15,229 nucleotides of DNA from Hyphomicrobiales bacterium (GTDB lineage Bacteria; Pseudomonadota; Alphaproteobacteria; Rhizobiales; Aestuariivirgaceae): positions 1-15,229 of the forward strand of contig JANXRO010000249.1 in assembly GCA_025356765.1 (NCBI GenBank). Direction: 5' to 3'. This document shows, in pieces, positions 5,997-13,553 of this stretch. Position 1 is the first letter of the stretch, and each line of letters starts with the position of its first letter. Under the pieces are notes generated by a model, which saw nothing but the letters and a program-made list of their open reading frames with translations, was not told the DNA's origin and ran no database searches. The translations under genes were made by a program, and so were the position numbers.

Positions 5997-6515
5997 TTAA
6001 AACACCATGGCCACATAAGACCGCACGATGTGATTGCAGCCCAAACCACCATTGTGTTTGGACGCGGCCAAACGCAGATTGCCATGGGAAGAACGCACAG
6101 CCATCGACAAATATTTCAAGCCATAGCGAACGTTGGTGGCAGGGTTATAAAGGCCAGAACAAGAACCCGAATAGCCAATGCCGCGGGCCGTGGCGCATTT
6201 GAGTTGGAATACGCCAATTTCACCAGCACCACCAGTGACAAGTGGGTTAAAGCCCGATTCAACCTTGGCAATCTTCATGGCAAACCATGTTGGAACACCA
6301 GCGTGTGGCGCTTGTGATTTGATCAGCGCTTTAACAGTGTTGCGCGTGGCTTCGGAAACTTTTGGGAAATGGGCTTTGCCACCGTGATGGGAGCCGTGAT
6401 GAGATTTGTGATGATGAGTATGATGATGCCGGCGACCAGAGGCCAGCGATGGCGTTGAAAGCAATCCAACCGAAACAACAGCAGCAGTGATGGACAAAAG
6501 CAATTTACGACGCAT
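5997..6515 (-). CDS. Small secreted lytic transglycosylase (SLT domain) with His-rich linker
   Basis: This would cleave the glycan strand of peptidoglycan between MurNAc and GlcNAc in the periplasm. It is 172 residues long. The signal peptide is at 1 to about 26 (ending SLASG). A low-complexity linker at 28-49 carries 11 histidines in 20 residues. The SLT/goose-lysozyme-like domain runs from about 55 to the end. The catalytic glutamate is Glu86 in KVESGFNP, followed by the family motifs GAGEIGVFQLKCATARGIG (96-114), LYNPATNVRYGLKYL (122-136) and ASKHNGG (151-157). The ATG at 6515 has AAAGGA 8 nt upstream. The gene runs against its neighbours GNAT and obgE, interrupting the otherwise standard core gene order. 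A perfect inverted repeat lies upstream of it, and a terminator follows. Confidence 0.9.
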   Translation of the reverse strand: MRRKLLLSITAAVVSVGLLSTPSLASGRRHHHTHHHKSHHGSHHGGKAHFPKVSEATRNTVKALIKSQAPHAGVPTWFAMKIAKVESGFNPLVTGGAGEIGVFQLKCATARGIGYSGSCSGLYNPATNVRYGLKYLSMAVRSSHGNLRLAASKHNGGLGCNHIVRSYVAMVF

Positions 6516-6556
6516 ATTTATATTCCTTTACGTTACTCGAAACGATCTTGAGCACA

Positions 6557-6572
6557 TTCAACAGATGTTGAA
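6557..6572. repeat. Perfect inverted repeat upstream of the transglycosylase gene
   Basis: TTCAACA and TGTTGAA flank GA, giving a 16-bp dyad. It lies 42-57 nt upstream of the transglycosylase ATG, where an operator would be expected. The binding protein is unknown. Confidence 0.5.
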
Positions 6573-6726
6573 CGCTGAAACCACAAGACCGCCGATGTCT
6601 GAGGGGAGAAAAGGCGTTTAATGGGCTAAATGTGGCGATACTAAGGTTGTATTGTGAGAGTCGAGCCTTGATATTTTCAATTTAAAACTGTGTTGATTGA
6701 GCAACAGTGGTTTATTGACGTAGAAA

Positions 6727-6768
6727 AGACTCCTGTTAACAGCGTTTAACGCCTATGCGACGGAGTCT
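6727..6768 (+). other. Stem-loop in the obgE leader region
   Basis: AGACTCC (6727-6733) pairs with GGAGTCT (6762-6768) around a 28-nt interior that contains the palindrome TGTTAACA (6734-6741). No T tract follows, so it is not a terminator. It would sit close to the 5' end of the obgE transcript if the weak promoter at 6697-6726 is used. Confidence 0.35.
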
Positions 6769-6836
6769 AATCCGAACCCGACCCCTGCCAATAAATTCAG
6801 TACAAAGACGCAAAGAAAGCCACTAGATACAGAATT

Positions 6837-7883
6837 ATGAAATTTCTTGATGAAGCAAAAATCTATGTTCGCAGCGGCGACGGCGGGGCCGGCGCGGTTT
6901 CTTTTCGACGTGAAAAATTTATTGAATTTGGTGGCCCTGATGGCGGTGACGGTGGCACGGGCGGCGATGTGTGGGTGGAAGCCGCGGCTGATCTCAACAC
7001 GTTGATCGACTATCGCTATCAACAACATTTTAAGGTGCGCACCGCGGGCCATGGCATGGGCCGCTTGCGCGCCGGCGCCCGCACAGAAGACATTGTTTTG
7101 AAAGTACCCATCGGCACGGAAGTTTTGGAAGAAGACCACGAAACCATGATTGCCGATTTGGCCAAGCTTGGCGACCGTGTGCGCATTGCGCGTGGCGGCA
7201 ATGGCGGCTTTGGCAACCATTATTTCAAATCTGCCACCAACCGCAGCCCTTATCACGCCAACCCCGGTGAAGTGGGCGAGGAGCGTTGGATTTGGCTGCG
7301 GATGAAATTGATTGCCGATGCTGGCATCGTTGGCCTGCCCAATGCGGGCAAATCGACTTTGCTTTCAGTTGTATCAGCGGCGCGGCCAAAAATTGCGGAC
7401 TATCCTTTTACAACGCTTCACCCCCAATTGGGTGTGGTGAAGGCTGGCAATAATTCATTTGTGCTTGCCGATATTCCCGGCTTGATTGAAGGGGCATCCG
7501 AAGGGGCTGGTTTAGGCACCCGCTTTTTGGGCCATGTGGAACGTTGTGCTGTGCTGATCCATATGATTGATGCCACCTGTGATGACGCTGTGGATGCTTA
7601 CAAAGTGATCCGCGCTGAATTGAAAGCCTATTCAAAAATATTGGCCGCCAAACCTGAAATTATTGCGTTCAACAAGATTGATGCGGTTGAACCTAAAGTG
7701 TTGGAAAAAGCGGTTGCCAATTTCAAAACGAAAATCAAAAAAACGCCGTTGTTGATGTCGGCTGCCACGCAGAAAAATGTCGATGAGGCGATTTTTGCGC
7801 TTTACGATGTTGTGAAAAAAACGCGGCGCAAAGAACGCATGCCAGACCCCGAGGGGGTTGTCACCGAAGGTTGGCAGCCGTGA
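6837..7883 (+). CDS. obgE: GTPase Obg (CgtA), 50S assembly and stringent-response GTPase
   Basis: Obg is an essential GTPase that binds the 50S subunit during maturation and links growth to ppGpp. The N-terminal glycine-rich Obg fold is at 1 to about 158 (GDGGAGAVSFRREKF, GGPDGGDGGTGGDVW). The G domain follows: G1 GLPNAGKS (166-173), G2 YPFTT (189-193), G3 DIPG (212-215), G4 NKID (279-282) and G5 SAA (308-310). It ends at 348 residues, without the longer C-terminal OCT domain of Gram-positive Obg; short forms are usual in Proteobacteria. The start MKFLDEAKIYV is the family start, but its ribosome binding site is weak. The stop overlaps the proB start as GTGA (7880-7883). Confidence 0.97.
   Translation: MKFLDEAKIYVRSGDGGAGAVSFRREKFIEFGGPDGGDGGTGGDVWVEAAADLNTLIDYRYQQHFKVRTAGHGMGRLRAGARTEDIVLKVPIGTEVLEEDHETMIADLAKLGDRVRIARGGNGGFGNHYFKSATNRSPYHANPGEVGEERWIWLRMKLIADAGIVGLPNAGKSTLLSVVSAARPKIADYPFTTLHPQLGVVKAGNNSFVLADIPGLIEGASEGAGLGTRFLGHVERCAVLIHMIDATCDDAVDAYKVIRAELKAYSKILAAKPEIIAFNKIDAVEPKVLEKAVANFKTKIKKTPLLMSAATQKNVDEAIFALYDVVKKTRRKERMPDPEGVVTEGWQP
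7866..7870 (+). promoter_or_regulatory. RBS deciding the proB start
   Basis: GAAGG lies 9 nt before GTG 7880 but directly against TTG 7871. This favours the GTG start and the 4-nt overlap with the obgE stop. Confidence 0.55.
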
Positions 7884-8989
7884 TCTCTCGCCTTGCGAAA
7901 GCCAAGCGGGTAATCGTCAAAGTGGGTTCGGCTCTTTTGGTTGACCAAAAAAGTGGAACGATCAAAGCTGATTGGCTTTCATCTTTGGTGGATGATCTGG
8001 TGGCTTTAAAGGTTGCTGGGGCTGATGTGATTTTGGTTTCATCAGGTGCTATTGCTTTGGGCAGAAGGTCGTTGGGCCTTGCTTCCGGCAAGTTGAAGCT
8101 TGAGCAAAGCCAAGCGGCAGCGGCCGTTGGGCAAATTGCACTGGCCCAAGCATGGGCGCAAGCGCTTCGCCAGCGCGATATTGTTGCCGCACAAATTTTA
8201 GTGACATTGCAAGACACCGAAGAACGTCAGCGCTATTTAAACGCTAGGGCAACGCTTTCAACCTTGTTGGCGCAGGGTGCTGTGCCGGTGATCAACGAGA
8301 ACGACACGGTGGCTACTTCGGAAATTCGCTATGGCGATAATGATCGGCTGGCGGCGCGTGTGGCTTCGATGATGGCGGGTGATTGTTTGGTTTTGCTGTC
8401 AGATATTGATGGGCTTTATTCGGCCCCGCCAGACAGGCCCGGCGCTGAATTTATTGCTGAGGTAAAAGAGATTACCCCCGAGATTGAAGCCATGGCGGGA
8501 AAGCCTATTTCAGGTGTTGGTTCTGGCGGCATGATTACAAAAATTGAAGCGGGTAAAATTGCCTTGTCATCGGGTTGCAACATGGTGATTGCATCGGGTC
8601 ATAACTTGCACCCCTTGAAACGCATTTTGGATGGCGAGCGTTGCACGTGGTTTTTGGCACAAAGCAATGCAATGCAATCGCGTAAACGTTGGATTGCTGG
8701 CACTTTGGCTCCTGTGGGCCGCTTGATGGTGGATGATGGCGCAAAGACTGCTTTGGGCAAGGGCAAAAGCCTGCTTTCAGCTGGTGTTAAAGCGGTTGAA
8801 GGTTCATTTTCACGCGGAGACACGGTGAGCATTATGGCAGGCGGGGCGGAATTTGCGCGGGGCTTGGTGGCGTTTGATGCTGATGATGCGCGAAAAATTG
8901 TTGGGCTGAAATCTGCCGATGTGCAAAAGCTTTTGGGCGCTGATTGTGCCGATGAATTGATCCACCGCGATGATTTGGTGATGCTATGA
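7880..8989 (+). CDS. proB: Glutamate 5-kinase
   Basis: ProB phosphorylates glutamate with ATP, the first and feedback-regulated step of proline synthesis. The product is 369 residues from the GTG at 7880. The amino-acid kinase domain shows KVGSALLV (14-21), SSGAIALG (54-61), INENDTV (138-144), GDNDRLAA (152-159) and GSGGMITK (214-221). A C-terminal PUA domain follows from about 275 (WIAGTLAPVGRLMVDDGAK onward), as in E. coli ProB. A TTG at 7871 would add three residues but has no spaced ribosome binding site. It overlaps obgE at its start (GTGA) and proA at its end (ATGA, 8986-8989), consistent with coupled translation of the ProB-ProA pair, which channel unstable glutamyl phosphate. Confidence 0.96.
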   Translation: MISRLAKAKRVIVKVGSALLVDQKSGTIKADWLSSLVDDLVALKVAGADVILVSSGAIALGRRSLGLASGKLKLEQSQAAAAVGQIALAQAWAQALRQRDIVAAQILVTLQDTEERQRYLNARATLSTLLAQGAVPVINENDTVATSEIRYGDNDRLAARVASMMAGDCLVLLSDIDGLYSAPPDRPGAEFIAEVKEITPEIEAMAGKPISGVGSGGMITKIEAGKIALSSGCNMVIASGHNLHPLKRILDGERCTWFLAQSNAMQSRKRWIAGTLAPVGRLMVDDGAKTALGKGKSLLSAGVKAVEGSFSRGDTVSIMAGGAEFARGLVAFDADDARKIVGLKSADVQKLLGADCADELIHRDDLVML

Positions 8990-10236
8990 CAGTAGACATA
9001 AATCAGCTTGGCAAAAAGGCGCGCATTGCTGCAAAAGTTTTAGCGGTGGCTTCCACTTCGCAAAAAAATGCGGCGCTTCAAGCCATGGCAAAGCATATTC
9101 GCCAATCTGCTTCTGCAATAATCGCGGCCAATGAAAAAGATTTGGCTGCGGCCAAAGCGAAAAACATGAAGGCGGCTTTTGTTGATAGGCTTTTGCTGAA
9201 TGATGTGCGCGTCGAAGCCATGGCGCGTGGGCTTGAAGACGTGGCCGCGTTGAACGATCCTGTGGGGCATCTTCTGGCAAAATGGACAAGGCCCAACGGC
9301 ATGGAAATTTCACGCGTCGCTGTGCCCATTGGGGTGATTGGTATTATCTATGAAAGCCGGCCCAATGTGACGGCTGATGCCGGTGCACTGTGTTTGAAAT
9401 CTGGCAATGCTGCAATTTTGCGCGGCGGATCTGACAGTTTTGAAACTTCACAAGTGATTGTGAAAGCCTTGCAAGTGGGCCTTGCCGATGCAGGGCTTGA
9501 TCAACACGCAATTCAAATGGTGCCCAGCACCAACCGAGAAATTGTGGGTGAAATGCTGGCAGGCCTTGGTGGCACGATTGATTTGATTGTGCCGCGTGGT
9601 GGCAAAACCTTGGTGGCCCGTGTGCAAAATGAAGCGCGTGTTCCCGTGTTCAGCCATCTTGAAGGCATTTGCCATGTTTATGTGGACGGCGCTGCCGATT
9701 TAGACATGGCCAAAACTGTTGTGCTCAACGCCAAGATGCGGCGCACGGGTGTTTGCGGTGCTGCCGAAACCATTTTGATTGATGAATCCGCCATGCAAAA
9801 TTTGGCACCTATCGTTCGGATGTTGCTGGATGCCGGATGTGAAGTGCGTGGGGACATGCAAACACAAGCGGTTGATGCCGCCGTGAAGGTTGCAATCGAG
9901 CAAGATTGGGCCACTGAATATGAGGATGCGATTGTTTCCATTCGCGTTGTGAAGGGTGTGGATGCAGCCATTGCGCATATTGCTCAATATGGCTCTCAAC
10001 ACACAGATTCAATTATTACTCGGGACAATAAAACCGCTGAGAAATTTTTGAATGAAGTGGACTCGGCCATTGTGCTGCATAATGCTTCGACGCAATTTGC
10101 TGATGGTGGAGAATTTGGTTTTGGCGCTGAAATTGGCATTGCCACGGGCAAGCTTCATGCGCGTGGGCCCGTAGGCTTAGAACAGTTGACAACATTCAAA
10201 TATCAAATTCGCGGCAACGGGCAAACCCGCCCGTGA
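8986..10236 (+). CDS. proA: Gamma-glutamyl phosphate reductase
   Basis: ProA reduces gamma-glutamyl phosphate with NADPH to glutamate semialdehyde, the second step of proline synthesis. It has 416 residues, the normal family length, with the aldehyde-dehydrogenase fold. IYESRPNVTADAGALCLKSG (121-140) is the ProA signature. NAAILRGG (141-148) follows. The catalytic cysteine is Cys257 in RRTGVCGAAE. FGFGAEIGIATGKLHARGPV near the C terminus is also diagnostic. The ATG overlaps the proB stop by 4 nt. Its own stop overlaps the GTG start of nadD (10233-10236). Confidence 0.97.
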   Translation: MTVDINQLGKKARIAAKVLAVASTSQKNAALQAMAKHIRQSASAIIAANEKDLAAAKAKNMKAAFVDRLLLNDVRVEAMARGLEDVAALNDPVGHLLAKWTRPNGMEISRVAVPIGVIGIIYESRPNVTADAGALCLKSGNAAILRGGSDSFETSQVIVKALQVGLADAGLDQHAIQMVPSTNREIVGEMLAGLGGTIDLIVPRGGKTLVARVQNEARVPVFSHLEGICHVYVDGAADLDMAKTVVLNAKMRRTGVCGAAETILIDESAMQNLAPIVRMLLDAGCEVRGDMQTQAVDAAVKVAIEQDWATEYEDAIVSIRVVKGVDAAIAHIAQYGSQHTDSIITRDNKTAEKFLNEVDSAIVLHNASTQFADGGEFGFGAEIGIATGKLHARGPVGLEQLTTFKYQIRGNGQTRP

Positions 10237-10826
10237 AAAAGCTGCCGCCGCATGGCGATTATCAACGCATTGGACTGTTTGGCGGCTCGTTTAATCCGGC
10301 GCACGTGGGGCACAGGCAAGTGGCGCTTTATGCTTTGAAGCATTTGCGCTTGGATTTTGTGTGGTGGCTGGTTTCGCCGCAGAACCCGTTAAAAGACCCA
10401 AGCCAAACCAGCGATTATGCAACGCGGTTTGCTGCTGCAAAAATTTTGGCAAAGCACCCGAAATTTGTGGTTTCAGATTTTGAAAAGCAAATTGGCAGCC
10501 GCAACACGGCACAAACTTTGCGGGCCATAAAGCAGCGTTCGCGCCAGGCCAAATTTGTGTGGATTATGGGTGCTGATAGTTTGGCCCATTTGCACCACTG
10601 GCATCATTGGAACGAAATTGTTGAAACCATTGGTCTGGCCGTTTTGGCAAGGCCCGGCTATTCCATTCGGGCATTGGGCTCTAAGTCTGTGTTACGATAT
10701 CGCGACAAACGCAAACCCGTGGGGGTTTTGGCCAATAAGCCGCCGCCGGCCTGGACATTCATTTCGATGCCTTTGCGTAATGAAAGTTCGACTGCCATTC
10801 GCAATCATCGTATGGCTGTTCCATAA
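10233..10826 (+). CDS. nadD: Nicotinate-nucleotide adenylyltransferase
   Basis: NadD joins nicotinate mononucleotide and ATP to form deamido-NAD, an essential step of NAD synthesis. It has 197 residues. The nucleotidyltransferase motif GGSFNPAHVGH (17-27) supplies the catalytic HxGH. MGADSL (112-117) and WHHWNEI (123-129) form the NaMN pocket, ARPGY follows (139-143), and the C-terminal SSTAIR (185-190) is the ISSTxIR-type ATP-binding motif. It starts at a GTG overlapping the proA stop by 4 nt. The nadD-rsfS-rlmH order is widely conserved. A 48-nt gap separates it from rsfS. Confidence 0.96.
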   Translation: MKKLPPHGDYQRIGLFGGSFNPAHVGHRQVALYALKHLRLDFVWWLVSPQNPLKDPSQTSDYATRFAAAKILAKHPKFVVSDFEKQIGSRNTAQTLRAIKQRSRQAKFVWIMGADSLAHLHHWHHWNEIVETIGLAVLARPGYSIRALGSKSVLRYRDKRKPVGVLANKPPPAWTFISMPLRNESSTAIRNHRMAVP

Positions 10827-10860
10827 TTCAATTCTTTTTGATAAACAGGTACAAATTTTT

Positions 10861-10866
10861 AAAGGA
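10861..10866 (+). promoter_or_regulatory. RBS pointing to a CTG start for rsfS
   Basis: AAAGGA ends 8 nt before CTG 10875 and 23 nt before GTG 10890. No other in-frame start lies between the stop at 10860-10862 and the CTG. The spacing fits only the CTG. Confidence 0.55.
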
Positions 10867-10874
10867 ATAGTCCG

Positions 10875-11762
10875 CTGAGCAAGAAACCCGTGAAGGCCAA
10901 AAAGAAGGCCACCGCCAAAACCGCCACTGCTAAAAAAGCAGTTGTGAAGAAAGTTGCCAAAAAAGCTGTGAAGGCAGCAGCAAAGCCCATTGCCAAGAAA
11001 GTTGCCAAAAAATCGGCAGCAAAGAAAGCTGTGGCGAAAAAAGCAGTTGTTAAAAAGGCACCTGCTAAGAAGGTTCTTGCTAAAAAAGCTGTGAAAAAAA
11101 TTGCGGTGAAGGCCGCAGCGAAGGCCATTGTTAAAAAAGCAGCGCCTAAAAAAGTTGCTGCCAAAAAGAAGCTTCCTGTAAAAGTGGTTTCGAAAAAAGG
11201 AGTGGCCAAGAAAGCCGTTGCTAAAAAGGTTGTGGCCAAGAAAATTGTAAAGAAGGTCGCACCAAAAAAAGTCGCCGCTAAAAAAGTTGTGGCCAAAGCT
11301 GCGGTTAAGAAAATAGCTGCGCCTAAAAAGGTGGCGCCAAAAAAGGCTGTTAAAAAAGTTGCTGATGCTGCGCCTGCACTGTTGGTTCAGATTGTGCCCA
11401 AGGGCCCACGTTATGAAGGGCCTGTATGGCCTTTGATGGATGTTATTTTGAATGCTCTTGATGATGCCAAGGCCGAAGAAACCATTGCCTTTAACATTCA
11501 AGGCCGATCATCGATGGCCGATGGCATGGTTGTGGCTTCGGGCCGGGTGAACCGCCACGTTGCGGCGATTTCTGATCAGGTTGTGCAAAAGCTGAAAGGC
11601 ATGGGCCAAAAAGATATTCGTGTTGAAGGTTTGGAAACCGCGGATTGGGTTTTGGTGGATGCTGGCGATATTATTGTTCACATCATGCGCCCTGAAGTTC
11701 GGGCCTTTTATAATCTCGAAAAACTCTGGTCGAAAGATGCGCCCCAAGAGCAGCGCGAGTGA
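10875..11762 (+). CDS. rsfS: Ribosomal silencing factor RsfS with long Lys/Ala-rich N-terminal tail
   Basis: RsfS binds ribosomal protein L14 and blocks joining of the 30S and 50S subunits when nutrients fall. Normal RsfS is about 105-120 residues; this one is 295. The RsfS domain is at about 180-285. Its diagnostic parts are SSMADGMVVASGRVNRHV (212-229) with SDQVVQKLK after it, then DWVLVDAGDIIVHIMRPEVR (257-276) and FYNLEKLW. The first 163 residues are almost only Lys, Ala and Val, with some Ile, Pro, Ser and Thr. The first 165 contain about 64 lysines, and the first acidic residue is Asp164. This resembles bacterial histone H1-like tails and would bind nucleic acid (inference). The start is uncertain: CTG 10875 has AAAGGA at 8 nt and would give MSKKPVKAKKK; GTG 10890 (290 residues) has no good ribosome binding site. 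The stop overlaps rlmH as GTGA. Confidence 0.9.
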   Translation: MSKKPVKAKKKATAKTATAKKAVVKKVAKKAVKAAAKPIAKKVAKKSAAKKAVAKKAVVKKAPAKKVLAKKAVKKIAVKAAAKAIVKKAAPKKVAAKKKLPVKVVSKKGVAKKAVAKKVVAKKIVKKVAPKKVAAKKVVAKAAVKKIAAPKKVAPKKAVKKVADAAPALLVQIVPKGPRYEGPVWPLMDVILNALDDAKAEETIAFNIQGRSSMADGMVVASGRVNRHVAAISDQVVQKLKGMGQKDIRVEGLETADWVLVDAGDIIVHIMRPEVRAFYNLEKLWSKDAPQEQRE

Positions 11763-12241
11763 AATTTCACGTTGTTGCAATCGGCAAACTAAAATCTGGG
11801 CCAGAAAAACTTCTTGCCCAAGACTATGCAGGCCGCATTGAAGCAACGGGAAAAATGGCTGGTGTGAAGGCTTTGAAGATCAGCGACTTTGCTGAATCTC
11901 AACGCGGCGATTTGGCTTTGCGCATGGCCGAAGAAGAGGGCCAGCTGTGGTCGGGCGTGCCGCCATCAGCCTATGTGATTGTGCTTGATGAACGGGGCAA
12001 ATCTCACACCTCTGAAGCTTTTGCCACAAATTTGCGCAAAGTGTTGGACAGAGGTATTTCGGACGTGGTTTTTATGATTGGCGGGCCCGACGGCCATTCT
12101 GTCGCAACACGTCAAAAAGCCAATGAATTGGTAGCTTTAGGGCCGATGACATGGCCTCATCGTTTGTTGCGCATCATGCTGCTTGAACAAATTTACCGTT
12201 CAGTCACCATTATGCTTAATCATCCTTACCACCGGGGCTGA
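11759..12241 (+). CDS. rlmH: 23S rRNA pseudouridine-1915 N3-methyltransferase
   Basis: RlmH methylates pseudouridine 1915 in helix 69 of 23S rRNA, acting on assembled 70S ribosomes. It is a 160-residue SPOUT (trefoil-knot) enzyme, the normal length. The start MKFHVVAIGKLKSGPE is typical. YVIVLDERGK (72-81), FMIGGPDG (105-112) and LGPMTWPHRLLRIMLLEQ (127-144) form the knot and SAM site. NHPYHRG ends the protein, and its conserved Tyr and His are needed in characterised homologues. It starts at a GTG overlapping the rsfS stop by 4 nt. Confidence 0.96.
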   Translation: MKFHVVAIGKLKSGPEKLLAQDYAGRIEATGKMAGVKALKISDFAESQRGDLALRMAEEEGQLWSGVPPSAYVIVLDERGKSHTSEAFATNLRKVLDRGISDVVFMIGGPDGHSVATRQKANELVALGPMTWPHRLLRIMLLEQIYRSVTIMLNHPYHRG

Positions 12242-12284
12242 AGCCAGCCCTGATTTGGCCGTTTTGCTTTGCTTTGTTTGATGG

Positions 12285-13553
12285 ATGATTGTGGTGTTCA
12301 GAAAAGTTTCGATCATCTGTTTGGCTTTGGCCATAGGCTCCAGCATTGGGCTGGCGGCAACGCCTGAAGAAACCCAAGCGCAATTGCTCAGCGTGGAACA
12401 GGGGCTTGAAGCCTCGCAAAGCCACATTGGCCAAATTTCGGTGTCGCTTTCTGAAAGCCTGAAGGCGCAGAGTGATATTTCAGATAAATTGATTGCCCTT
12501 GCAAAATCGATGGCCGAACAGGAACATGCGTTCAGCTTGGGCGCTGAAAAACTTTCTGCAGTTGAAGCAGAGGGTGTTACTTTGGCATCAGACCTGGCCC
12601 AGCGGCAAGACCAGCTTTCTGAACTTTTGGCGGGGCTGCAACGGTTGCAACAAAATCCGCCGCCTGCCTTGGTGGTTCAGCCTGATCATGTTTTAGACGC
12701 CATGCGCGGGGCCATGTTGTTTGGTGCTGTGGTGCCTGATGTTGCGGCCCAAGCCACAGAATTAAAAGATAAGCTTGATGAACTGCAAGCCATTCGCGAT
12801 GAAACCAAAGACTTGCGCGAAAAACAGCAGCTGGCCTTGAGCACGCTGGAAAAATCGCAAGCTGACTTAAAAAATCTTCTGCAAGAAAAGAAAGCCGCTG
12901 CGACAACGGCCGCGCTAAATTTGGAAACTGAAAAAGCCAATGCAGCAGCTTTGGCAGCCAAGGCCAAATCATTGCAGCAATTGGTGGTTGAGTTGCAAAA
13001 GGCCAAGCTTGAGGCCCAATTGAAACAAACTGCTGAAGCCAAGTCTGCGGCTGAAAATGCCGCCAAGATTGAAGCACAACGCCAAGCTGCGCTGGAAAAG
13101 CCAAGTGTGCCGCTTTCCAAAAGCTTAGGCGCGTTGGCCATGCCGGTTGACGGCGATGTTTTGAAACATTTTGGTGATGATAATGGTTTGGGCTCGCATC
13201 TGGATGGTTTGGCCATTGCCACACACGCAAATGTGAATGTAATTTCTCCCGTCGCTGGTAAGGTGGAGTTTGCCGGTGCATTCAGATCTTATGGACAGCT
13301 CTTGATCTTGAACGCCGGAGAAGGTTATTTGGTGCTTCTGGCAGGGATGAATAAAATTTCAGCAGATATAGGCCAATCCATTAAAGCAGGTGAACCCGTA
13401 GGTGTTATGGGCAATGGCCCATCAACCTTGGCTTTTTTGGGTGAAGAAAAAGACCGCACAGGCCCCGTATTTTATGTAGAGTTTCGCAAAGACAATGCGC
13501 CAATTGATTCCACCCCGTGGTGGGCCAATGGCCACAAAGAGGCAATGAAATGA
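12285..13553 (+). CDS. EnvC-like murein hydrolase activator (coiled coil plus degenerate LytM)
   Basis: This 422-residue envelope protein has a signal peptide (residues 1 to about 25, ending GLAATPEE) and long coiled coils at roughly 30-122 and 155-275, rich in Ala, Glu, Lys and Gln. The LytM/peptidase M23 domain is at about 283-412, with GKVEFAGAFRSYGQLLIL (325-342) and VEFRKDNAPIDSTPWW (398-413). The zinc site is lost: the first motif keeps a His (305), but position +4 is Leu309 instead of Asp, and the two later His positions align with Val395 and Tyr397. It is therefore probably an activator of cell-separation amidases, like E. coli EnvC, not a hydrolase. The ATG at 12285 lacks a clear ribosome binding site; a GTG at 12294 is the alternative. 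The stop overlaps ctpA (ATGA). Confidence 0.9.
   Translation: MIVVFRKVSIICLALAIGSSIGLAATPEETQAQLLSVEQGLEASQSHIGQISVSLSESLKAQSDISDKLIALAKSMAEQEHAFSLGAEKLSAVEAEGVTLASDLAQRQDQLSELLAGLQRLQQNPPPALVVQPDHVLDAMRGAMLFGAVVPDVAAQATELKDKLDELQAIRDETKDLREKQQLALSTLEKSQADLKNLLQEKKAAATTAALNLETEKANAAALAAKAKSLQQLVVELQKAKLEAQLKQTAEAKSAAENAAKIEAQRQAALEKPSVPLSKSLGALAMPVDGDVLKHFGDDNGLGSHLDGLAIATHANVNVISPVAGKVEFAGAFRSYGQLLILNAGEGYLVLLAGMNKISADIGQSIKAGEPVGVMGNGPSTLAFLGEEKDRTGPVFYVEFRKDNAPIDSTPWWANGHKEAMK

Larger units (their letters stand above)
6516..6836. other. Gene-free divergent region between transglycosylase and obgE
   Basis: This 321-nt region holds no convincing reading frame. It contains the upstream inverted repeat 6557-6572 and the stem 6727-6768. 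A weak candidate obgE promoter is visible: TTGAGC (6697-6702), 18 nt, TAGAAA (6721-6726). I do not see a clear promoter for the minus-strand gene. The obgE start has only a weak ribosome binding site. Confidence 0.5.

Noticed and set aside
6753..7256. 167-residue minus-strand frame over the obgE 5' half
   Set aside because: Glycine codons of the Obg domain produce an Ala-rich shadow frame. It lacks an RBS and known motifs.
10890..11380. Lys/Ala region as a DNA tandem repeat or separate histone-like gene
   Set aside because: Units are irregular at the DNA level and no stop or new start separates it from the RsfS domain, so it is kept as one gene.
10692..11501. Long minus-strand frames opposite rsfS, rich in Phe, Asn, Leu and Ala
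   Set aside because: They are mirror translations of the Lys/Ala repeat codons (AAA/AAG read as TTT/CTT). No family features are seen, and rsfS on plus is certain.
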